64,000 bases of DNA from Demetria terragena DSM 11295 (GCF_000376825.1 NZ_AQXW01000004.1:1922001-1986000), one strand, 5' to 3'; counted from the stretch's first letter, positions 46,513-56,270 are shown. The notes: generated by a model from the sequence alone, not told the origin. Numbers and translations are program-made.

Positions 46513-48852
46513 GTGTCCGACGACGATCTCGACCCCACGGCTGAGGTTCCCACTCAACCCGACGATGGCGACGGCGCTACCTCGACGACCCGCCGCGGTC
46601 GGCAGCGCAAGAAACATGGCCTCGCCTATAAGATCCTGACCCGCTCGGCCATCGGTCTGGCGACCCTCGCCGTGATCGGCATGGTCGTGTTGTTCGTGCT
46701 CTATCAGCGCACGGAGATCCCCCAGCCCAACGAAGACGCCCAGCGCCAGGTCTCTGTCCTCTACTACGACGACGGCAAGACCGAACTCGCGCGCTTCAAC
46801 AACACCACGCGCGAGGACGTCCCCATCTCGCAGGTGCCGCAGCACGTCAAGAACGCCTTCTTGGCTGCCGAGGACCGTGATTTTTACGACAACGACGGGG
46901 TGTCGTTCACCGGCATTGCGCGTGCGGTGCTGGCCAATATCAAGGGCGACGAAGTCCAGGGTGGGTCGACCATCACCCAGCAGTACGTCAAGAACTACTT
47001 CTTGTCACAGGACAAGACGCTGAACCGCAAGGTCAACGAGGTCATGATCTCGGTCAAGATCGACCGCAAGTTGCCCAAGGACGAGATCCTGCAGAACTAC
47101 CTCAACACGATCTACTTCGGTCGCAATGCGTATGGCATCCAGGCCGCTTCACAGGCGTACTTCAACAAGGACGCGAAGGAACTCACCGTTTCCGAAGGAG
47201 CCTTCCTCGCCTCGATCATCAACAGCCCCTCCAGCCTCGACCCGGCCAGTGGCCAGGAGGCACGTGACCGGGCCAACGGGCGCATGGTCTACGTCTTGGA
47301 TGGCATGGTCGACGAGGGTTGGCTCAGTCAGGCTGAGCGCGACAAGCAGCGGATGCCTAGCTTCGTGGATCGCAAGAAGCAAACCATTCCGGGGCCCAAC
47401 GGGTACCTCCGTGACCTGGTCGAGAAGGAGTTGAAGGGCCCGCGTGGCCTGACCCAACAGGACATCGACCGAGGTGGCCTGCGCATCACGACCACGATTA
47501 ACAAGAAGGCGCAAGCCGCTGCGGTCAATGCCGTGAAGGAGCGCCTCCCCACGACGCCGGAGGCTAAGGACCTGCACGTGGGGCTCGCGGCGCAGCGGCC
47601 GGATGATGGCGCCATTGTCGCCGTTTATGGAGGTCGTGACCCGGCCAAGGAAGCGAACAATGCGACCTTCCAGCAGATGCAGGCCGCGTCGGGTTTCAAG
47701 GTTTTCGGTTTGCTGGGCGCGCTTGAAGATGGCATGACGCTGCAGACTCAATATCTGGGCAACAGCCCGATGAAGTTCCCGGGCTACGGTGCGCGCGGCG
47801 CGACCAACTTCGCTAACCAGAATTTCGGCAATATCAACCTGCGCCGGGCGACCGCGAATTCGGTGAACACCGTGTTCTTGGGCCTCAATCAGGACATCGG
47901 CCCGAGCACGACCAGGAAAATGGCGATGCAGGCCGGGATCCCGGAATCATCGTTGGGCAAGCCCACGTTGGCCAATGTCCTTGGTACCGACTCAGTGCGG
48001 GTGCTGGACATGTCGACGGCATACAACACCATTGCCAATGAAGGCGAGAAGGTCACGCCGCACTACATCAAGAAGGTGACGTCGGTTACTAGTGACTACA
48101 CCTATGAGGCAAAACCGGCCAAGAAGCGTGTCTTCGATAAGGCGGTGGCGATGAACACCCGCGCTGCCATGGAAGACGTCGTGAAGTACGGATCTGGGCG
48201 GCAAGGGACGACCGGTCTCGGTCGCCCGGCGGCAGGTAAGACCGGTACCGCCAGCGCTAACCGTGCGGTGTGGTTCAACGGCTTTACCCCGCAACTCACC
48301 GCATCGGTCGGCATCTTTAAGTCGACCGACGGGGGTAAGACCACCGAAGAGATGACCAACATCGCGGGCATCCCCAACCTGACCGGTGGCACCTTCCCGA
48401 CCGAGATCTGGACGGCCTTCATGAAGGCAGCGTTGAAGGGCGAAAAGGTCGAGAAGTTCCCAGAGGCACCGCGTCTGACGAACTCCTTCAGCCCCACGAC
48501 CCAGCGCACGACTGACCGGCCGCGGACCAGAACGACCACGGAGGAGGAGAGTTCCTCCTCCTCGAGCTCCTCCTCCTCGAGCACGTCGTCCTCGAGCTCG
48601 ACTTCGTCGTCCACGAGCACCTCCTCGAGTACGTCCACGAGCAGTTCGTCGGCGCCGAGTTCGACCAGTTCGGAGCCGCCGCCGTCGAGTTCGACACCCC
48701 CGCCGCCTTCGACGACCCGGCCGGAGCCCACTCGACCGCCGTTGCCGACCCGACCGACCCGACCGACGAGGCCACCGGAGCCACCAGATCCGCCGGCTCC
48801 GGACGCCACTCCACGGGCGCCGGCCCGGGACGGCGTCGAGGCCGGCCCCTAG
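46513..48852 (+). CDS. ponA: Bifunctional class A penicillin-binding protein
   Basis: The 779-residue protein has a cytoplasmic N-terminus and one transmembrane helix (about 45-70). The glycosyltransferase domain (AAEDRDFYDNDGVSFTG, GGSTITQQYVKNYFL) is followed by a transpeptidase domain. The transpeptidase motifs are SGFK (Ser-x-x-Lys), SVN and KTGTA. The last 120 residues are a Ser- then Pro/Thr-rich low-complexity tail. It polymerises and crosslinks peptidoglycan outside the membrane and corresponds to mycobacterial PonA1. The GTG 46513 follows GAAGGA at 5 nt. Confidence 0.93.
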   Translation: MSDDDLDPTAEVPTQPDDGDGATSTTRRGRQRKKHGLAYKILTRSAIGLATLAVIGMVVLFVLYQRTEIPQPNEDAQRQVSVLYYDDGKTELARFNNTTREDVPISQVPQHVKNAFLAAEDRDFYDNDGVSFTGIARAVLANIKGDEVQGGSTITQQYVKNYFLSQDKTLNRKVNEVMISVKIDRKLPKDEILQNYLNTIYFGRNAYGIQAASQAYFNKDAKELTVSEGAFLASIINSPSSLDPASGQEARDRANGRMVYVLDGMVDEGWLSQAERDKQRMPSFVDRKKQTIPGPNGYLRDLVEKELKGPRGLTQQDIDRGGLRITTTINKKAQAAAVNAVKERLPTTPEAKDLHVGLAAQRPDDGAIVAVYGGRDPAKEANNATFQQMQAASGFKVFGLLGALEDGMTLQTQYLGNSPMKFPGYGARGATNFANQNFGNINLRRATANSVNTVFLGLNQDIGPSTTRKMAMQAGIPESSLGKPTLANVLGTDSVRVLDMSTAYNTIANEGEKVTPHYIKKVTSVTSDYTYEAKPAKKRVFDKAVAMNTRAAMEDVVKYGSGRQGTTGLGRPAAGKTGTASANRAVWFNGFTPQLTASVGIFKSTDGGKTTEEMTNIAGIPNLTGGTFPTEIWTAFMKAALKGEKVEKFPEAPRLTNSFSPTTQRTTDRPRTRTTTEEESSSSSSSSSSSTSSSSSTSSSTSTSSSTSTSSSSAPSSTSSEPPPSSSTPPPPSTTRPEPTRPPLPTRPTRPTRPPEPPDPPAPDATPRAPARDGVEAGP

Positions 48853-48860
48853 GCCAGCCG

Positions 48861-50129
48861 GTGTCTTTGGAAATCCCGAGTCGATCCGAGCGCATCGCGG
48901 CCGCAGGAGCCGAGGCCATCGGCGGGCCGGTGGGTCGCTATGCACGGGTAGGACAGCGGGCTTGGGTGCCTGCTGCGGCCACTCTGTCGGCGCTGTCCAG
49001 CGTCCTCGTCGCGGTCGGCGTACTGCGAACGAATCACTGCCTGCAGGAAGGGTGGTCGACGCCCGGATCGCTGTGGCGGATGTGTTATTCCGACCTGCCC
49101 GCCGCCGCGAACGGGTTGCCGCCCAGCAGTCCCTACTCGGTTGGTCAGTCGGGTGAGACCCAGCCGGTCCTGACAGCGGTACTGACCTGGGTCATCCAAC
49201 ACCTCGCGCCGGGCTCGGCTGGCTTGGGCCGACAGCAGTGGTACGTCGCGATCGCAGCGGTCCTGGTCGTTCTGTTTCTCGCGGTGACGATCACCGCTCT
49301 CGCCTGGATGCTGCCGACTCGACCGTGGCGGGCAGCTTTTGTTGGCTTGAGTCCGCTGCTGGTGACCTCCTCGTTGATCTCGTTCGACCTGTTCGGCGTC
49401 GCGCTGATGACGGTCGGCCTCGCGGCCTGGGTGCGCGGTCATCCGCGCGCCGCCGGGGCGCTGCTCGGCGCGGCGATCATGGCCCGCAGTTTTCCCGCAC
49501 TCGTCTTGGTCGCGATCGTCCTGTTGGGCTGGCAGGCCGGCCAGCGGGCTCAGGTGCGCGCCGCACTCGCCGCCGCCGGGGCCACGATCGCGGTATGCCT
49601 CGGCTTGGCCGTGGCGCTCGGCGGCAACCCGCTGGACCCTTACCAGGCATGGCTGGGGCAGGGCGCGACGTACGGCTCGGTGTGGCTCGTGGTGGACATC
49701 GTGGGCGTCGCCCTCCCCACGTGGCTGCTCACCACCGTTGCTGTGGCGGGCCTTGGCGTGGCGCTCATGGTCGGGAGGCGCCTGGCGCGACGAGCGAATC
49801 CGCCCACGGTGGCGACACTGTCGCTCCTCATGCTGGCGATCGTGATGCTGACGGGTAAGAGCAACTCGTTGCAGTCGGCGCTCTGGCTGCTCCCGCTAAT
49901 CGCCGCGTCACTGCTGCCGTGGCGCGATTACCTCATCTGGGTCGGTATCGAGCTGATGGCCTTCGCCGCGACCTGGCTATATGTCGGCCACGGCTTCGAC
50001 TCACAGAAGTCGTTGCCGGCCCCGGCCTACGTCTTCTTCTCGAGCTTGCGACTGCTGGCCCTCGCTGTCCTTGCGTGGCGAGTTTTTGACCTGGAGGCCC
50101 GGTCGCGAAAGTCCTCCAGGGTGGATTAG
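48861..50129 (+). CDS. GT87-like polytopic membrane protein (Rv0051-like)
   Basis: The 422-residue protein has about 10 to 12 transmembrane helices and resembles GT-C type glycosyltransferases of the GT87/DUF2029 family. An acidic residue-containing loop follows helix 1. It sits between ponA and rpsF, where mycobacteria have Rv0051. It probably uses a polyprenyl-linked sugar donor in envelope glycan synthesis, but the substrate is unknown. It starts 8 nt after the ponA stop, so the two are probably co-transcribed. Confidence 0.78.
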   Translation: MSLEIPSRSERIAAAGAEAIGGPVGRYARVGQRAWVPAAATLSALSSVLVAVGVLRTNHCLQEGWSTPGSLWRMCYSDLPAAANGLPPSSPYSVGQSGETQPVLTAVLTWVIQHLAPGSAGLGRQQWYVAIAAVLVVLFLAVTITALAWMLPTRPWRAAFVGLSPLLVTSSLISFDLFGVALMTVGLAAWVRGHPRAAGALLGAAIMARSFPALVLVAIVLLGWQAGQRAQVRAALAAAGATIAVCLGLAVALGGNPLDPYQAWLGQGATYGSVWLVVDIVGVALPTWLLTTVAVAGLGVALMVGRRLARRANPPTVATLSLLMLAIVMLTGKSNSLQSALWLLPLIAASLLPWRDYLIWVGIELMAFAATWLYVGHGFDSQKSLPAPAYVFFSSLRLLALAVLAWRVFDLEARSRKSSRVD

Positions 50130-50175
50130 GGCCCCACGGGTGGCTCCCGCTACTCTGGTGCGGTTCCCGGTGTCG

Positions 50176-50208
50176 TTATCCACAGACCACTCGCGCTGTC
50201 CAGCGCGA
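50176..50208. promoter_or_regulatory. DnaA box and hairpin ahead of rpsF
   Basis: A perfect DnaA box TTATCCACA lies at 50176-50184. A 7-bp hairpin TCGCGCT-GTCC-AGCGCGA follows at 50191-50208. Both are about 120-150 nt upstream of rpsF, in the spacer after the GT87-like gene. The DnaA box could couple expression of the rpsF-ssb operon to replication; the hairpin may end the upstream transcript. Confidence 0.5.
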
Positions 50209-50325
50209 TGTCGGCGGGTGCTGGCAAAGTATGACTAGGCCAAGCACAAGACGACTCCGAGACGCTGCAACCCTCCTGTCACGGAGAGACCGTGACCGCC
50301 AAGACCAAAGGAGGTGGGTTCCCGC

Positions 50326-50613
50326 ATGCGTCAGTACGAACTCATGATCATCCTCGACCCCGAGTCGGACGAGCGCAATGTTCAGCCTGCGCTGGACAAG
50401 ATGCTCGGTGTCGTCACCAAAGACGGCGGCTCTGTCAACAACGTTGACATCTGGGGACGTCGCCGATTGGCCTATGACATCCAAAAGAAGTCTGAAGGCA
50501 TTTACGTCGTGGTGTCGTTGACCGCTGAGTCAGCTACCGCCCAGGAGCTCAACCGTCAGTTGGGTCTCAACGAGTCGGTTATGCGCACCAAGGTGCTGCG
50601 CCGCGACGCGTAA
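50326..50613 (+). CDS. rpsF: 30S ribosomal protein bS6
   Basis: The 95-residue bS6 begins [19 protein letters not shown] and has the typical [19 protein letters not shown] strand. It pairs with bS18 on the small subunit platform. The ATG 50326 follows AGGAGGTGGG, an excellent ribosome binding site. It opens the rpsF-ssb-rpsR-rplI operon. Confidence 0.98.
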   Translation: MRQYELMIILDPESDERNVQPALDKMLGVVTKDGGSVNNVDIWGRRRLAYDIQKKSEGIYVVVSLTAESATAQELNRQLGLNESVMRTKVLRRDA

Positions 50614-50656
50614 CGCTGCTTAGACACCATCGTTTTCACCTGAAGGGGAACCACTC

Positions 50657-51256
50657 ATGGCTCAAGGCGACACCCCGATCACCGTGGTCGGCAACCTCAC
50701 CAGCGACCCGGAGTTGCGCTTCACCCCGAACGGGGCAGCGGTCGCAAACTTCACGATCGCTTCCACGCCGCGGACCTTCGACCGGCAGTCCAACGAGTTC
50801 AAGGACGGCGAAACGCTGTTCATGCGCTGCTCCGTATGGCGGGACGCGGCTGAGAACGTCGCCGAGTCGCTCCACCGGGGCGATCGTGTTTTGGCGACTG
50901 GCCGACTCGTGTCTCGTTCCTGGGACACCCAGGAGGGCGAGAAGCGCACCGTCATGGAGATGCAGGTCGACGAGGTCGGCCCGTCCTTGCGGTGGGCCAA
51001 CGTCAAGGTCAACAAGTCCCAGCGCAGCAGTGGTGGCGGCAACTTCGGTGGCGGTCAGCAACAAGGTGGCGGCGGCCAACAGCAGGGCGGGGCACCTTCG
51101 GGTGGCCAGCCCCAGGGTGGCGGTCAGCAAGGCGGCGGTCAGCAGGACCCGTGGGCCAGTGGTGGCCAGGGTGGCTCTGGTGGCGGTCAGCAGAGCGGCG
51201 GTCAGCAAGGTGGCGGCTGGAGCACCGGCCCCTCCTACGACGAGCCGCCTTTCTAA
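50657..51256 (+). CDS. ssb: Single-stranded DNA-binding protein
   Basis: The 199-residue protein has an OB fold (1-115, [21 protein letters not shown]...) followed by a Gly/Gln-rich linker of about 75 residues. It ends with the conserved acidic tip DEPPF that contacts replication partners. It coats single-stranded DNA. The ATG 50657 follows GAAGGGGAAC. The repeat-rich linker DNA (51030-51230) is made of degenerate GGCGGTCAGCAA units. Confidence 0.97.
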   Translation: MAQGDTPITVVGNLTSDPELRFTPNGAAVANFTIASTPRTFDRQSNEFKDGETLFMRCSVWRDAAENVAESLHRGDRVLATGRLVSRSWDTQEGEKRTVMEMQVDEVGPSLRWANVKVNKSQRSSGGGNFGGGQQQGGGGQQQGGAPSGGQPQGGGQQGGGQQDPWASGGQGGSGGGQQSGGQQGGGWSTGPSYDEPPF

Positions 51257-51367
51257 GGCCCGCTGCTCCACACGGTGTGGCGGACCAGTCCGCGGCACCA
51301 CACAACTTCGAATGTCAGCTCATCCCGAGCACCTGCTCGGGCTCTCATCACAAAGGAGAGCACCACG

Positions 51368-51610
51368 ATGGCCAAGCCCGTAGTGCGTACCAAGCCCATC
51401 AAGAAGAAGGCCAACCCGCTGAAGGCGGCGAAGGTCGAGTCGATCGATTACAAGGACACTGCGCTGTTGCGCAAGTTCATCTCCGACCGCGGCAAGATCC
51501 GTGCGCGTCGGGTTACCGGTGTCTCCGTCCAGGAGCAGCGCCGCATCGCCCTCGCGGTGAAGAACGCTCGCGAGATGGCCCTCCTGCCCTACTCCAGCTC
51601 GGCTCGCTAA
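51368..51610 (+). CDS. rpsR: 30S ribosomal protein bS18
   Basis: The 80-residue protein ([21 protein letters not shown]..., [26 protein letters not shown]) is bS18. It lacks the zinc-type CxxC at the N-terminus, so it is the zinc-free form, though no second copy is visible. The ATG 51368 follows AAAGGAGAG. It is the third gene of the operon. Confidence 0.96.
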   Translation: MAKPVVRTKPIKKKANPLKAAKVESIDYKDTALLRKFISDRGKIRARRVTGVSVQEQRRIALAVKNAREMALLPYSSSAR

Positions 51611-51690
51611 GCCCTGACGACGTTTTCCGCTCGTGTTCTCGCGGTCGCTAGATCGCGAGAATCCCAGGGGACTCAGCAAAGGAAAGACTC

Positions 51691-52140
51691 ATGAAGGTAA
51701 TTCTTACGCACGAGGTCGCGCGGCTCGGTACTGCTGGCGACATCGTCGATGTGAAGGACGGCTACGCCCGCAACTACCTGGTGCCGCGTAGCCTCGCGAC
51801 GCCGTGGACCAAAGGCGGCCAGAAGCAGGTCGACGCGATCAACCGGGCCCGTGAGGCGCGTTCGGTGAAGTCGCTCGATGACGCCAAGGCGCTCAAGGGC
51901 ACGGTCGAGGCCCAGGTGATCAACATCAGCGCGCGCGCGGGCGAGTCCGGCCGCCTGTTTGGTGCGGTCACGACCGCCGAGATCGCGACCGCGATCAGCG
52001 AAGCCGGTGCTGGCTCGGTGGACCGTCGCACGATCCAGATCGAACAGCCGATCCGTACCGTTGGTGGCGCTGAGGTGCAGGTGCGCCTGCACCCTGAGGT
52101 GTCCGCCACGGTCAAGCTCAACGTCGTACGCAGCAAGTGA
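51691..52140 (+). CDS. rplI: 50S ribosomal protein bL9
   Basis: The 149-residue bL9 begins [33 protein letters not shown], with the long connecting helix and C-terminal domain. It binds 23S rRNA at the L1 stalk base. The ATG follows AAAGGAAAG. It ends the operon before a strong terminator. Confidence 0.98.
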   Translation: MKVILTHEVARLGTAGDIVDVKDGYARNYLVPRSLATPWTKGGQKQVDAINRAREARSVKSLDDAKALKGTVEAQVINISARAGESGRLFGAVTTAEIATAISEAGAGSVDRRTIQIEQPIRTVGGAEVQVRLHPEVSATVKLNVVRSK

Positions 52141-52164
52141 CGTTGACTGACTAATCGCGCAGAC

Positions 52165-52200
52165 GATCGGCCTCGTCCCCTTGTGGGGGCGGGGCCGATC
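52165..52200 (+). terminator. Terminator of the rpsF-rplI operon
   Basis: A 16-bp stem with G-U pairs (GATCGGCC... with ...GGCCGATC) and a TTGT loop is followed by TTCC. It lies between rplI and the convergent MATE gene. Confidence 0.85.
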
Positions 52201-52206
52201 TTCCGT

Positions 52207-53529
52207 TCAGGCGCCGACGACGAGCCAACGGTCTGTGCGGGCCCGCAGCCACAGTGCGATCAGGCGGAATGCCATGAAGGCGGTGAACGACCACCAGAGG
52301 AGCTGGAGGGAGCCGATACCACCGTCGGCCGTGTGCGCGCGCACCAGCAGTAGCACGGGCAGGTAGGCGACCAGCACGGCAACTTGCACGACAGCGAGCG
52401 CGAATCCGTCGCCGGCGCCGATGAGTACGCCGTCGAGAACAAACACGAGCCCGGCTATCGGCTGGCCGAGAGCGACCACCACGAGGGCCGCGGCGAGCGC
52501 ATCGCGTACGGCCTCGTCTGGGCTGAACAGGCGCGGCAGGACCTGGTGCAGCGCGAGGATGATGCCACCCAGGACGACTCCGGCCCACCAACCCCACCAG
52601 AGCATGATGCGGGTGGCTTCTTTGGTCCCAGCGACGTCACCGGCGCCCAGCGACTTTCCGGTGAGAGCTTGCCCGGCGATGGCGAGTGCATCGAGCGCAA
52701 AGGCGAGGAATCCGAAGATCGTCAGCGCAACCTGGTGGGCGGCCAGGGGGGCATCGCCGAAGCCGGCTGCGACCCACGTGGTCAGGAGGAAGGCTGCGCG
52801 GAGCGCGAGTGTTCGCACGAGGAGCGGCAGGCCGCCCCATGCGGCGTGCAGGACGCGGCCGGGGTGCGGTCGCAGGCTGGCGCCTTCGCGGCGAGCGCGG
52901 CGTACGACGATGATGAGCAGGCCGGTCGCCATCCCGGTCTGAGCGATGACGGTGCCCCATGCGGCGCCGGCGATGCCCATTCCCGCGGGGTAGACCAGGA
53001 GATAGTTGAGCACCACATTGACGCCGAAACCCGCGACGGCGGCGACGAGAGGCGTCCGGGTGTCTTGGAACCCGCGCAGGACCCCAGTGGCTGCAAGGAC
53101 GACGAGCATGGCGGGGAGTCCAAGCGCGGACACGCGGACATAGATCGTCGCCTGGTCGAGAACTTCGGGGCTCGCGCCGAAGGCGGAGCAGATGGGACGG
53201 GCGAAGACCGCGAGCACCAGGGCGGCTCCGGCACCGATGACGGTCGCGAGCCACACCCCGTCGAGTCCTGCTGACAGGGCCGCGAGCGGTCGTCCGGCGC
53301 CGATCTGGCGGGCCACCACGCTGGTGGTGCCATAGGCCAGGAACACGAAGATGTTGGCCGCCGTGAGCAGCGCCGCGCTCGCGACGCCCAGTCCGGCGAG
53401 GGGCACGGTCCCGAGGTGGCCGACGATGGCTGAATCGGCGAGCAGGAACAGTGGCTCGGCGACCAGGGTGAGGAAAGCGGGCACGGCGAGCCGGAGAATC
53501 TCGCGGTGCGGGTGGACCGAATTCGACAC
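52207..53529 (-). CDS. MATE family efflux transporter (DinF-like)
   Basis: The roughly 440-residue protein has 12 predicted helices in two similar halves, with MATE blocks such as FLLADSAIVGHLGTVPLAGLGVASA and GSLQLLWWSFTAF. Members export cationic drugs or metabolites using Na+ or H+; the substrate is unknown. The GTG 53529 is preferred because residues before it (to 53598) look unconserved, but it is not certain. It is convergent with the rplI operon. Confidence 0.88.
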   Translation of the reverse strand: MSNSVHPHREILRLAVPAFLTLVAEPLFLLADSAIVGHLGTVPLAGLGVASAALLTAANIFVFLAYGTTSVVARQIGAGRPLAALSAGLDGVWLATVIGAGAALVLAVFARPICSAFGASPEVLDQATIYVRVSALGLPAMLVVLAATGVLRGFQDTRTPLVAAVAGFGVNVVLNYLLVYPAGMGIAGAAWGTVIAQTGMATGLLIIVVRRARREGASLRPHPGRVLHAAWGGLPLLVRTLALRAAFLLTTWVAAGFGDAPLAAHQVALTIFGFLAFALDALAIAGQALTGKSLGAGDVAGTKEATRIMLWWGWWAGVVLGGIILALHQVLPRLFSPDEAVRDALAAALVVVALGQPIAGLVFVLDGVLIGAGDGFALAVVQVAVLVAYLPVLLLVRAHTADGGIGSLQLLWWSFTAFMAFRLIALWLRARTDRWLVVGA

Positions 53530-53929
53530 CGCTGCAGCGTAGTTCCGGACAAGACCGGTGTTCTCACTGGTGTCTTCGGCGAGCTGGGGGCCGCTCAAAT
53601 CTCAATATGTGAGACGACATCCGCGTCCGAACACTCCTCGGCGTGTCGTTCGAAGTTACACGGATGTTATGTGCTACTTGTCCCCGGAATGGCGGGGTGA
53701 TGCCCCGACCTTCCCGGTAGGAGCTTTCGAATCCCTATCTTCCCACCTGTCAATCGGACACGCCGAGTCACACGAGTCTCGTCTTTTCACATGCGTCGCA
53801 ATTGGGCATCCTGGGGGGCGTGTTCATTGCCGGTCCGGGGCGGCAGTGACCGCTGGCGAAAGGCCACTTGGAAATTCCAGGTCGGTCCCGCATGACCCAA
53901 CCTGACAGCAACGATCGAAAGGCTCCCGG
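53530..53929. other. Spacer/leader before the cell-wall hydrolase genes
   Basis: No gene is recognised in this 400-bp stretch. It contains GC-rich hairpin-prone sequence (for example CCCCGGAATGGCGGGG near 53681). Its layout before secreted cell-wall hydrolases is where actinobacteria often carry a cyclic di-AMP (ydaO) riboswitch, but the conserved ydaO core was not convincingly found by eye. Confidence 0.4.
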
Positions 53930-55015
53930 ATGCCGACGGCTGCTCCACGGCACGTGCGTACGCACCCCTCACGATCGTCGACCCTTCGTCATGCCGTGGC
54001 TTGGCGTCGCGGAACCGTTGTCACCGCCGGCGTCGCGGTCGTCGTGCCCGGTGCGGTCGGCGCCTGGGGATCGCCGACGGCAATCGCTGCGCCCACTACG
54101 GCGCCCACGATCACCCCCAAGGCAGCCCCGAGCGCGCCAAAGGCACCCACCCAGATGCCTGTGCTGCGTTATGGCGCAAAGGGTTCGGATGTTCGGGTCT
54201 TGCAGCAGCGCCTGGGCGCGGTGAGCGTTGACGGCAGTTTCGGCCCAGCCACGTTGGCCGCAGTGAAATCCTTCCAAGGGAGCAAGAGCCTCTCGGTCGA
54301 CGGCATCGTGGGGCCCAAAACCTGGAAAGCTCTGGGCGCCGCACCCGGCAAAACAACCCCGAAAGCGGAGCCATCGTCGCCTTCAGGCACCTGCTCCGTT
54401 CAGGTCGTGCGCTATGGCTCCACTGGCAGCGCCGTCAAAGAGCTGCAGTCGCGTCTATCCATCAGCACCGATGGCAACTTCGGCCCGGGCACCTTGACGG
54501 CGCTGAAGAAGTTCCAGTCATCGAAGGCGTTGTCCGCCGATGGCGTGGCTGGCCCCAACACCTGGAAGGCGCTCGGCGGCTACCCGTGCGGTACGTCCTC
54601 CACCCCGAGCACGCCAAATAAACCCAGCACCCCGACGCCAGACGCACCGTCCAAGCCGAGTTCGTCGGCGACCGGACAGCGCGTGCTGGACATTGCCAAG
54701 AAATACATCGGCATCGACTACGCCTATGGCGAAGAGTCCCCAGAAGCGGGATTCGACTGCTCCGGCCTGACGCAGTTCGTCTACCGCCAGGTTGGCGTCG
54801 AGTTGCCGCGTACCTCCGCGGCGCAGTCACAGTTCGGCGCTGGGGTCGATCTCAACAGCCTCCAGGTCGGCGACCTGGTGTTCTTCCACTCGCCGATCCG
54901 CCACGTCGCGATCTATGCCGGCGACGGCTTGATCCTCGACGCATCCCAACCCGGAACCTCGATCTCGATCCACAAGATGTGGGTCCCGCCCGTGAAGGCC
55001 ATCCGGGTGGTGTAG
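53930..55015 (+). CDS. Secreted NlpC/P60 peptidoglycan hydrolase with two PG-binding domains
   Basis: The 361-residue protein has an N-terminal signal-like region (VVTAGVAVVVPGAVGAWG). Two peptidoglycan-binding type 1 repeats follow (about 77-137 and 151-218, each with RYG..GS.V..LQ.RL and DG.FGP.TL....FQ.SK.LS.DG..GP.TWKALG). A Pro/Ser linker leads to an NlpC/P60 domain with catalytic Cys in GFDCSGLTQFVYRQ and His in RHVAIYAGDG. It should cleave stem-peptide bonds in the cell wall. It is the first of two tandem hydrolases with the same repeat arrangement. Confidence 0.9.
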   Translation: MPTAAPRHVRTHPSRSSTLRHAVAWRRGTVVTAGVAVVVPGAVGAWGSPTAIAAPTTAPTITPKAAPSAPKAPTQMPVLRYGAKGSDVRVLQQRLGAVSVDGSFGPATLAAVKSFQGSKSLSVDGIVGPKTWKALGAAPGKTTPKAEPSSPSGTCSVQVVRYGSTGSAVKELQSRLSISTDGNFGPGTLTALKKFQSSKALSADGVAGPNTWKALGGYPCGTSSTPSTPNKPSTPTPDAPSKPSSSATGQRVLDIAKKYIGIDYAYGEESPEAGFDCSGLTQFVYRQVGVELPRTSAAQSQFGAGVDLNSLQVGDLVFFHSPIRHVAIYAGDGLILDASQPGTSISIHKMWVPPVKAIRVV

Positions 55016-55084
55016 CGGTCTCGCGATCGTCTCGCCACCTGTGCCAATGCACCCGAACACGACGTACGAAGAGAAGGAACGCTC

Positions 55085-56257
55085 ATGAGCCGCCCGGCAC
55101 CTCGCCATCTGAAACAGCAACCAAGTTTGGTCGCTCGCGCCGTCCCCGTGGTGACCAGCCGCCGTGGCACCGCGCTCGCGACCGGTGCGGCGCTGTCCGT
55201 CCCGACGACTGTGGGCGGGATTGCCTTGGCGGGTGCAGCGGACGCGTTCGTTCCGCAGGCGGCCTCGGCACCGGCAGCTGCGCAGACATACGTCAAGACG
55301 GCGGCAGCCAGCAAGGTCACCGTGCTGAAGTACGGCGCTAAGGGTTCGCTCGTCAAGACCTTGCAGAGCCGCCTCAAGATCTCCCAGGACGGCAGTTTTG
55401 GTCCGGCAACCCTGACCAAGGTGAAGGGCTACCAGAAGTCCAAGGGTCTTAGCGTGGACGGCGTGGTCGGCCCGAACACCTGGAAGGCGCTCGGCGGCTT
55501 CCCTGGCACGACCACAGGGGCCAAGCCCGGCAATGCCTCCGCGCCCAATGAGTGCTCAGTGAACGTCCTGCGCTATGGCGCCAAGGGCTCCTTGGTCACG
55601 ACCATGCAGAAGCGGATCAAGGCGACGGCTGACGGTAGCTTCGGGCCCGCGACGTTGTCGGCGGTGAAGAAATACCAGAAGGCCAAGGGCCTCAGCGCGG
55701 ACGGCATCGTCGGGCCCCGTACTTGGTCTGCCTTGGGCGGCTTCCCGTGCGGCAGCGGCGGTGGTGGTGGCGCTGGCGGCGACACGGGCACACCGCCCAG
55801 CAGTTCTGGCGCCCAATACAAGTTGCCGTTCCCGGCGGGAGCCTCCCACAAGATCACCCAGGGCCCGATGGGATCGTTCAGCCACAAGGACAAGTACAGC
55901 AAGTACGCCGTGGACTTTGGCATGAGCACGGGGTCCAGCGTGGTCGCTTCGCGCAGCGGCTCGGTCTACAAGGCCAGTTGGGATGCCTACGGTGGCGGTA
56001 ACTCGGTCATGGTCAAAGACTCCTCGGGCTACTGCATGCAGTACAACCACCTGAGCAAGATCAGTGTGGGTCAGGGGCAGAACGTCACGCAGGGTCAGCG
56101 CGTCGGCTCAGCCGGATCGACGGGTAATTCCACCGGCCCGCACCTGCACTGGGGCTTGGTGACCTGCAGCGGTTATGTGTCGGTCGAGGTGCCCAACTCG
56201 GTCGAGCGCGGGACCTCCTACCCCAGCGGTGTGATGGCGACCAGCCAGAACGGCTGA
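55085..56257 (+). CDS. Secreted M23 endopeptidase with two PG-binding domains
   Basis: The 390-residue protein has a signal-like N-terminus (about 25-60) and two peptidoglycan-binding repeats (about 75-138 and 155-222). A Gly-rich linker precedes a C-terminal M23 (LytM-type) domain with metal-binding residues in HKDKYSKYAVDF and the HxH of TGPHLHWGL. M23 enzymes cut peptide crossbridges. The repeats are close copies of those in the upstream NlpC/P60 gene, so the pair arose by domain shuffling or duplication. The ATG follows AGAAGGAA. It ends at a hairpin terminator before the methyltransferase gene. Confidence 0.92.
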   Translation: MSRPAPRHLKQQPSLVARAVPVVTSRRGTALATGAALSVPTTVGGIALAGAADAFVPQAASAPAAAQTYVKTAAASKVTVLKYGAKGSLVKTLQSRLKISQDGSFGPATLTKVKGYQKSKGLSVDGVVGPNTWKALGGFPGTTTGAKPGNASAPNECSVNVLRYGAKGSLVTTMQKRIKATADGSFGPATLSAVKKYQKAKGLSADGIVGPRTWSALGGFPCGSGGGGGAGGDTGTPPSSSGAQYKLPFPAGASHKITQGPMGSFSHKDKYSKYAVDFGMSTGSSVVASRSGSVYKASWDAYGGGNSVMVKDSSGYCMQYNHLSKISVGQGQNVTQGQRVGSAGSTGNSTGPHLHWGLVTCSGYVSVEVPNSVERGTSYPSGVMATSQNG

Positions 56258-56270
56258 CTAGACCACCAGG

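Noticed and set aside
48541-48670. Serine codon repeat run in ponA as a possible phase-variable repeat
   Set aside because: The stretch alternates several Ser and Thr codons rather than one exact unit, so slippage is unlikely. It looks like a normal low-complexity wall-exposed tail.
53640-53929. Possible cyclic di-AMP (ydaO) riboswitch before the NlpC/P60 gene
   Set aside because: Fragments resembling parts of the motif occur, but the conserved 3' core is not convincing by eye. A covariance search for the ydaO-yuaA family on this stretch would decide it.
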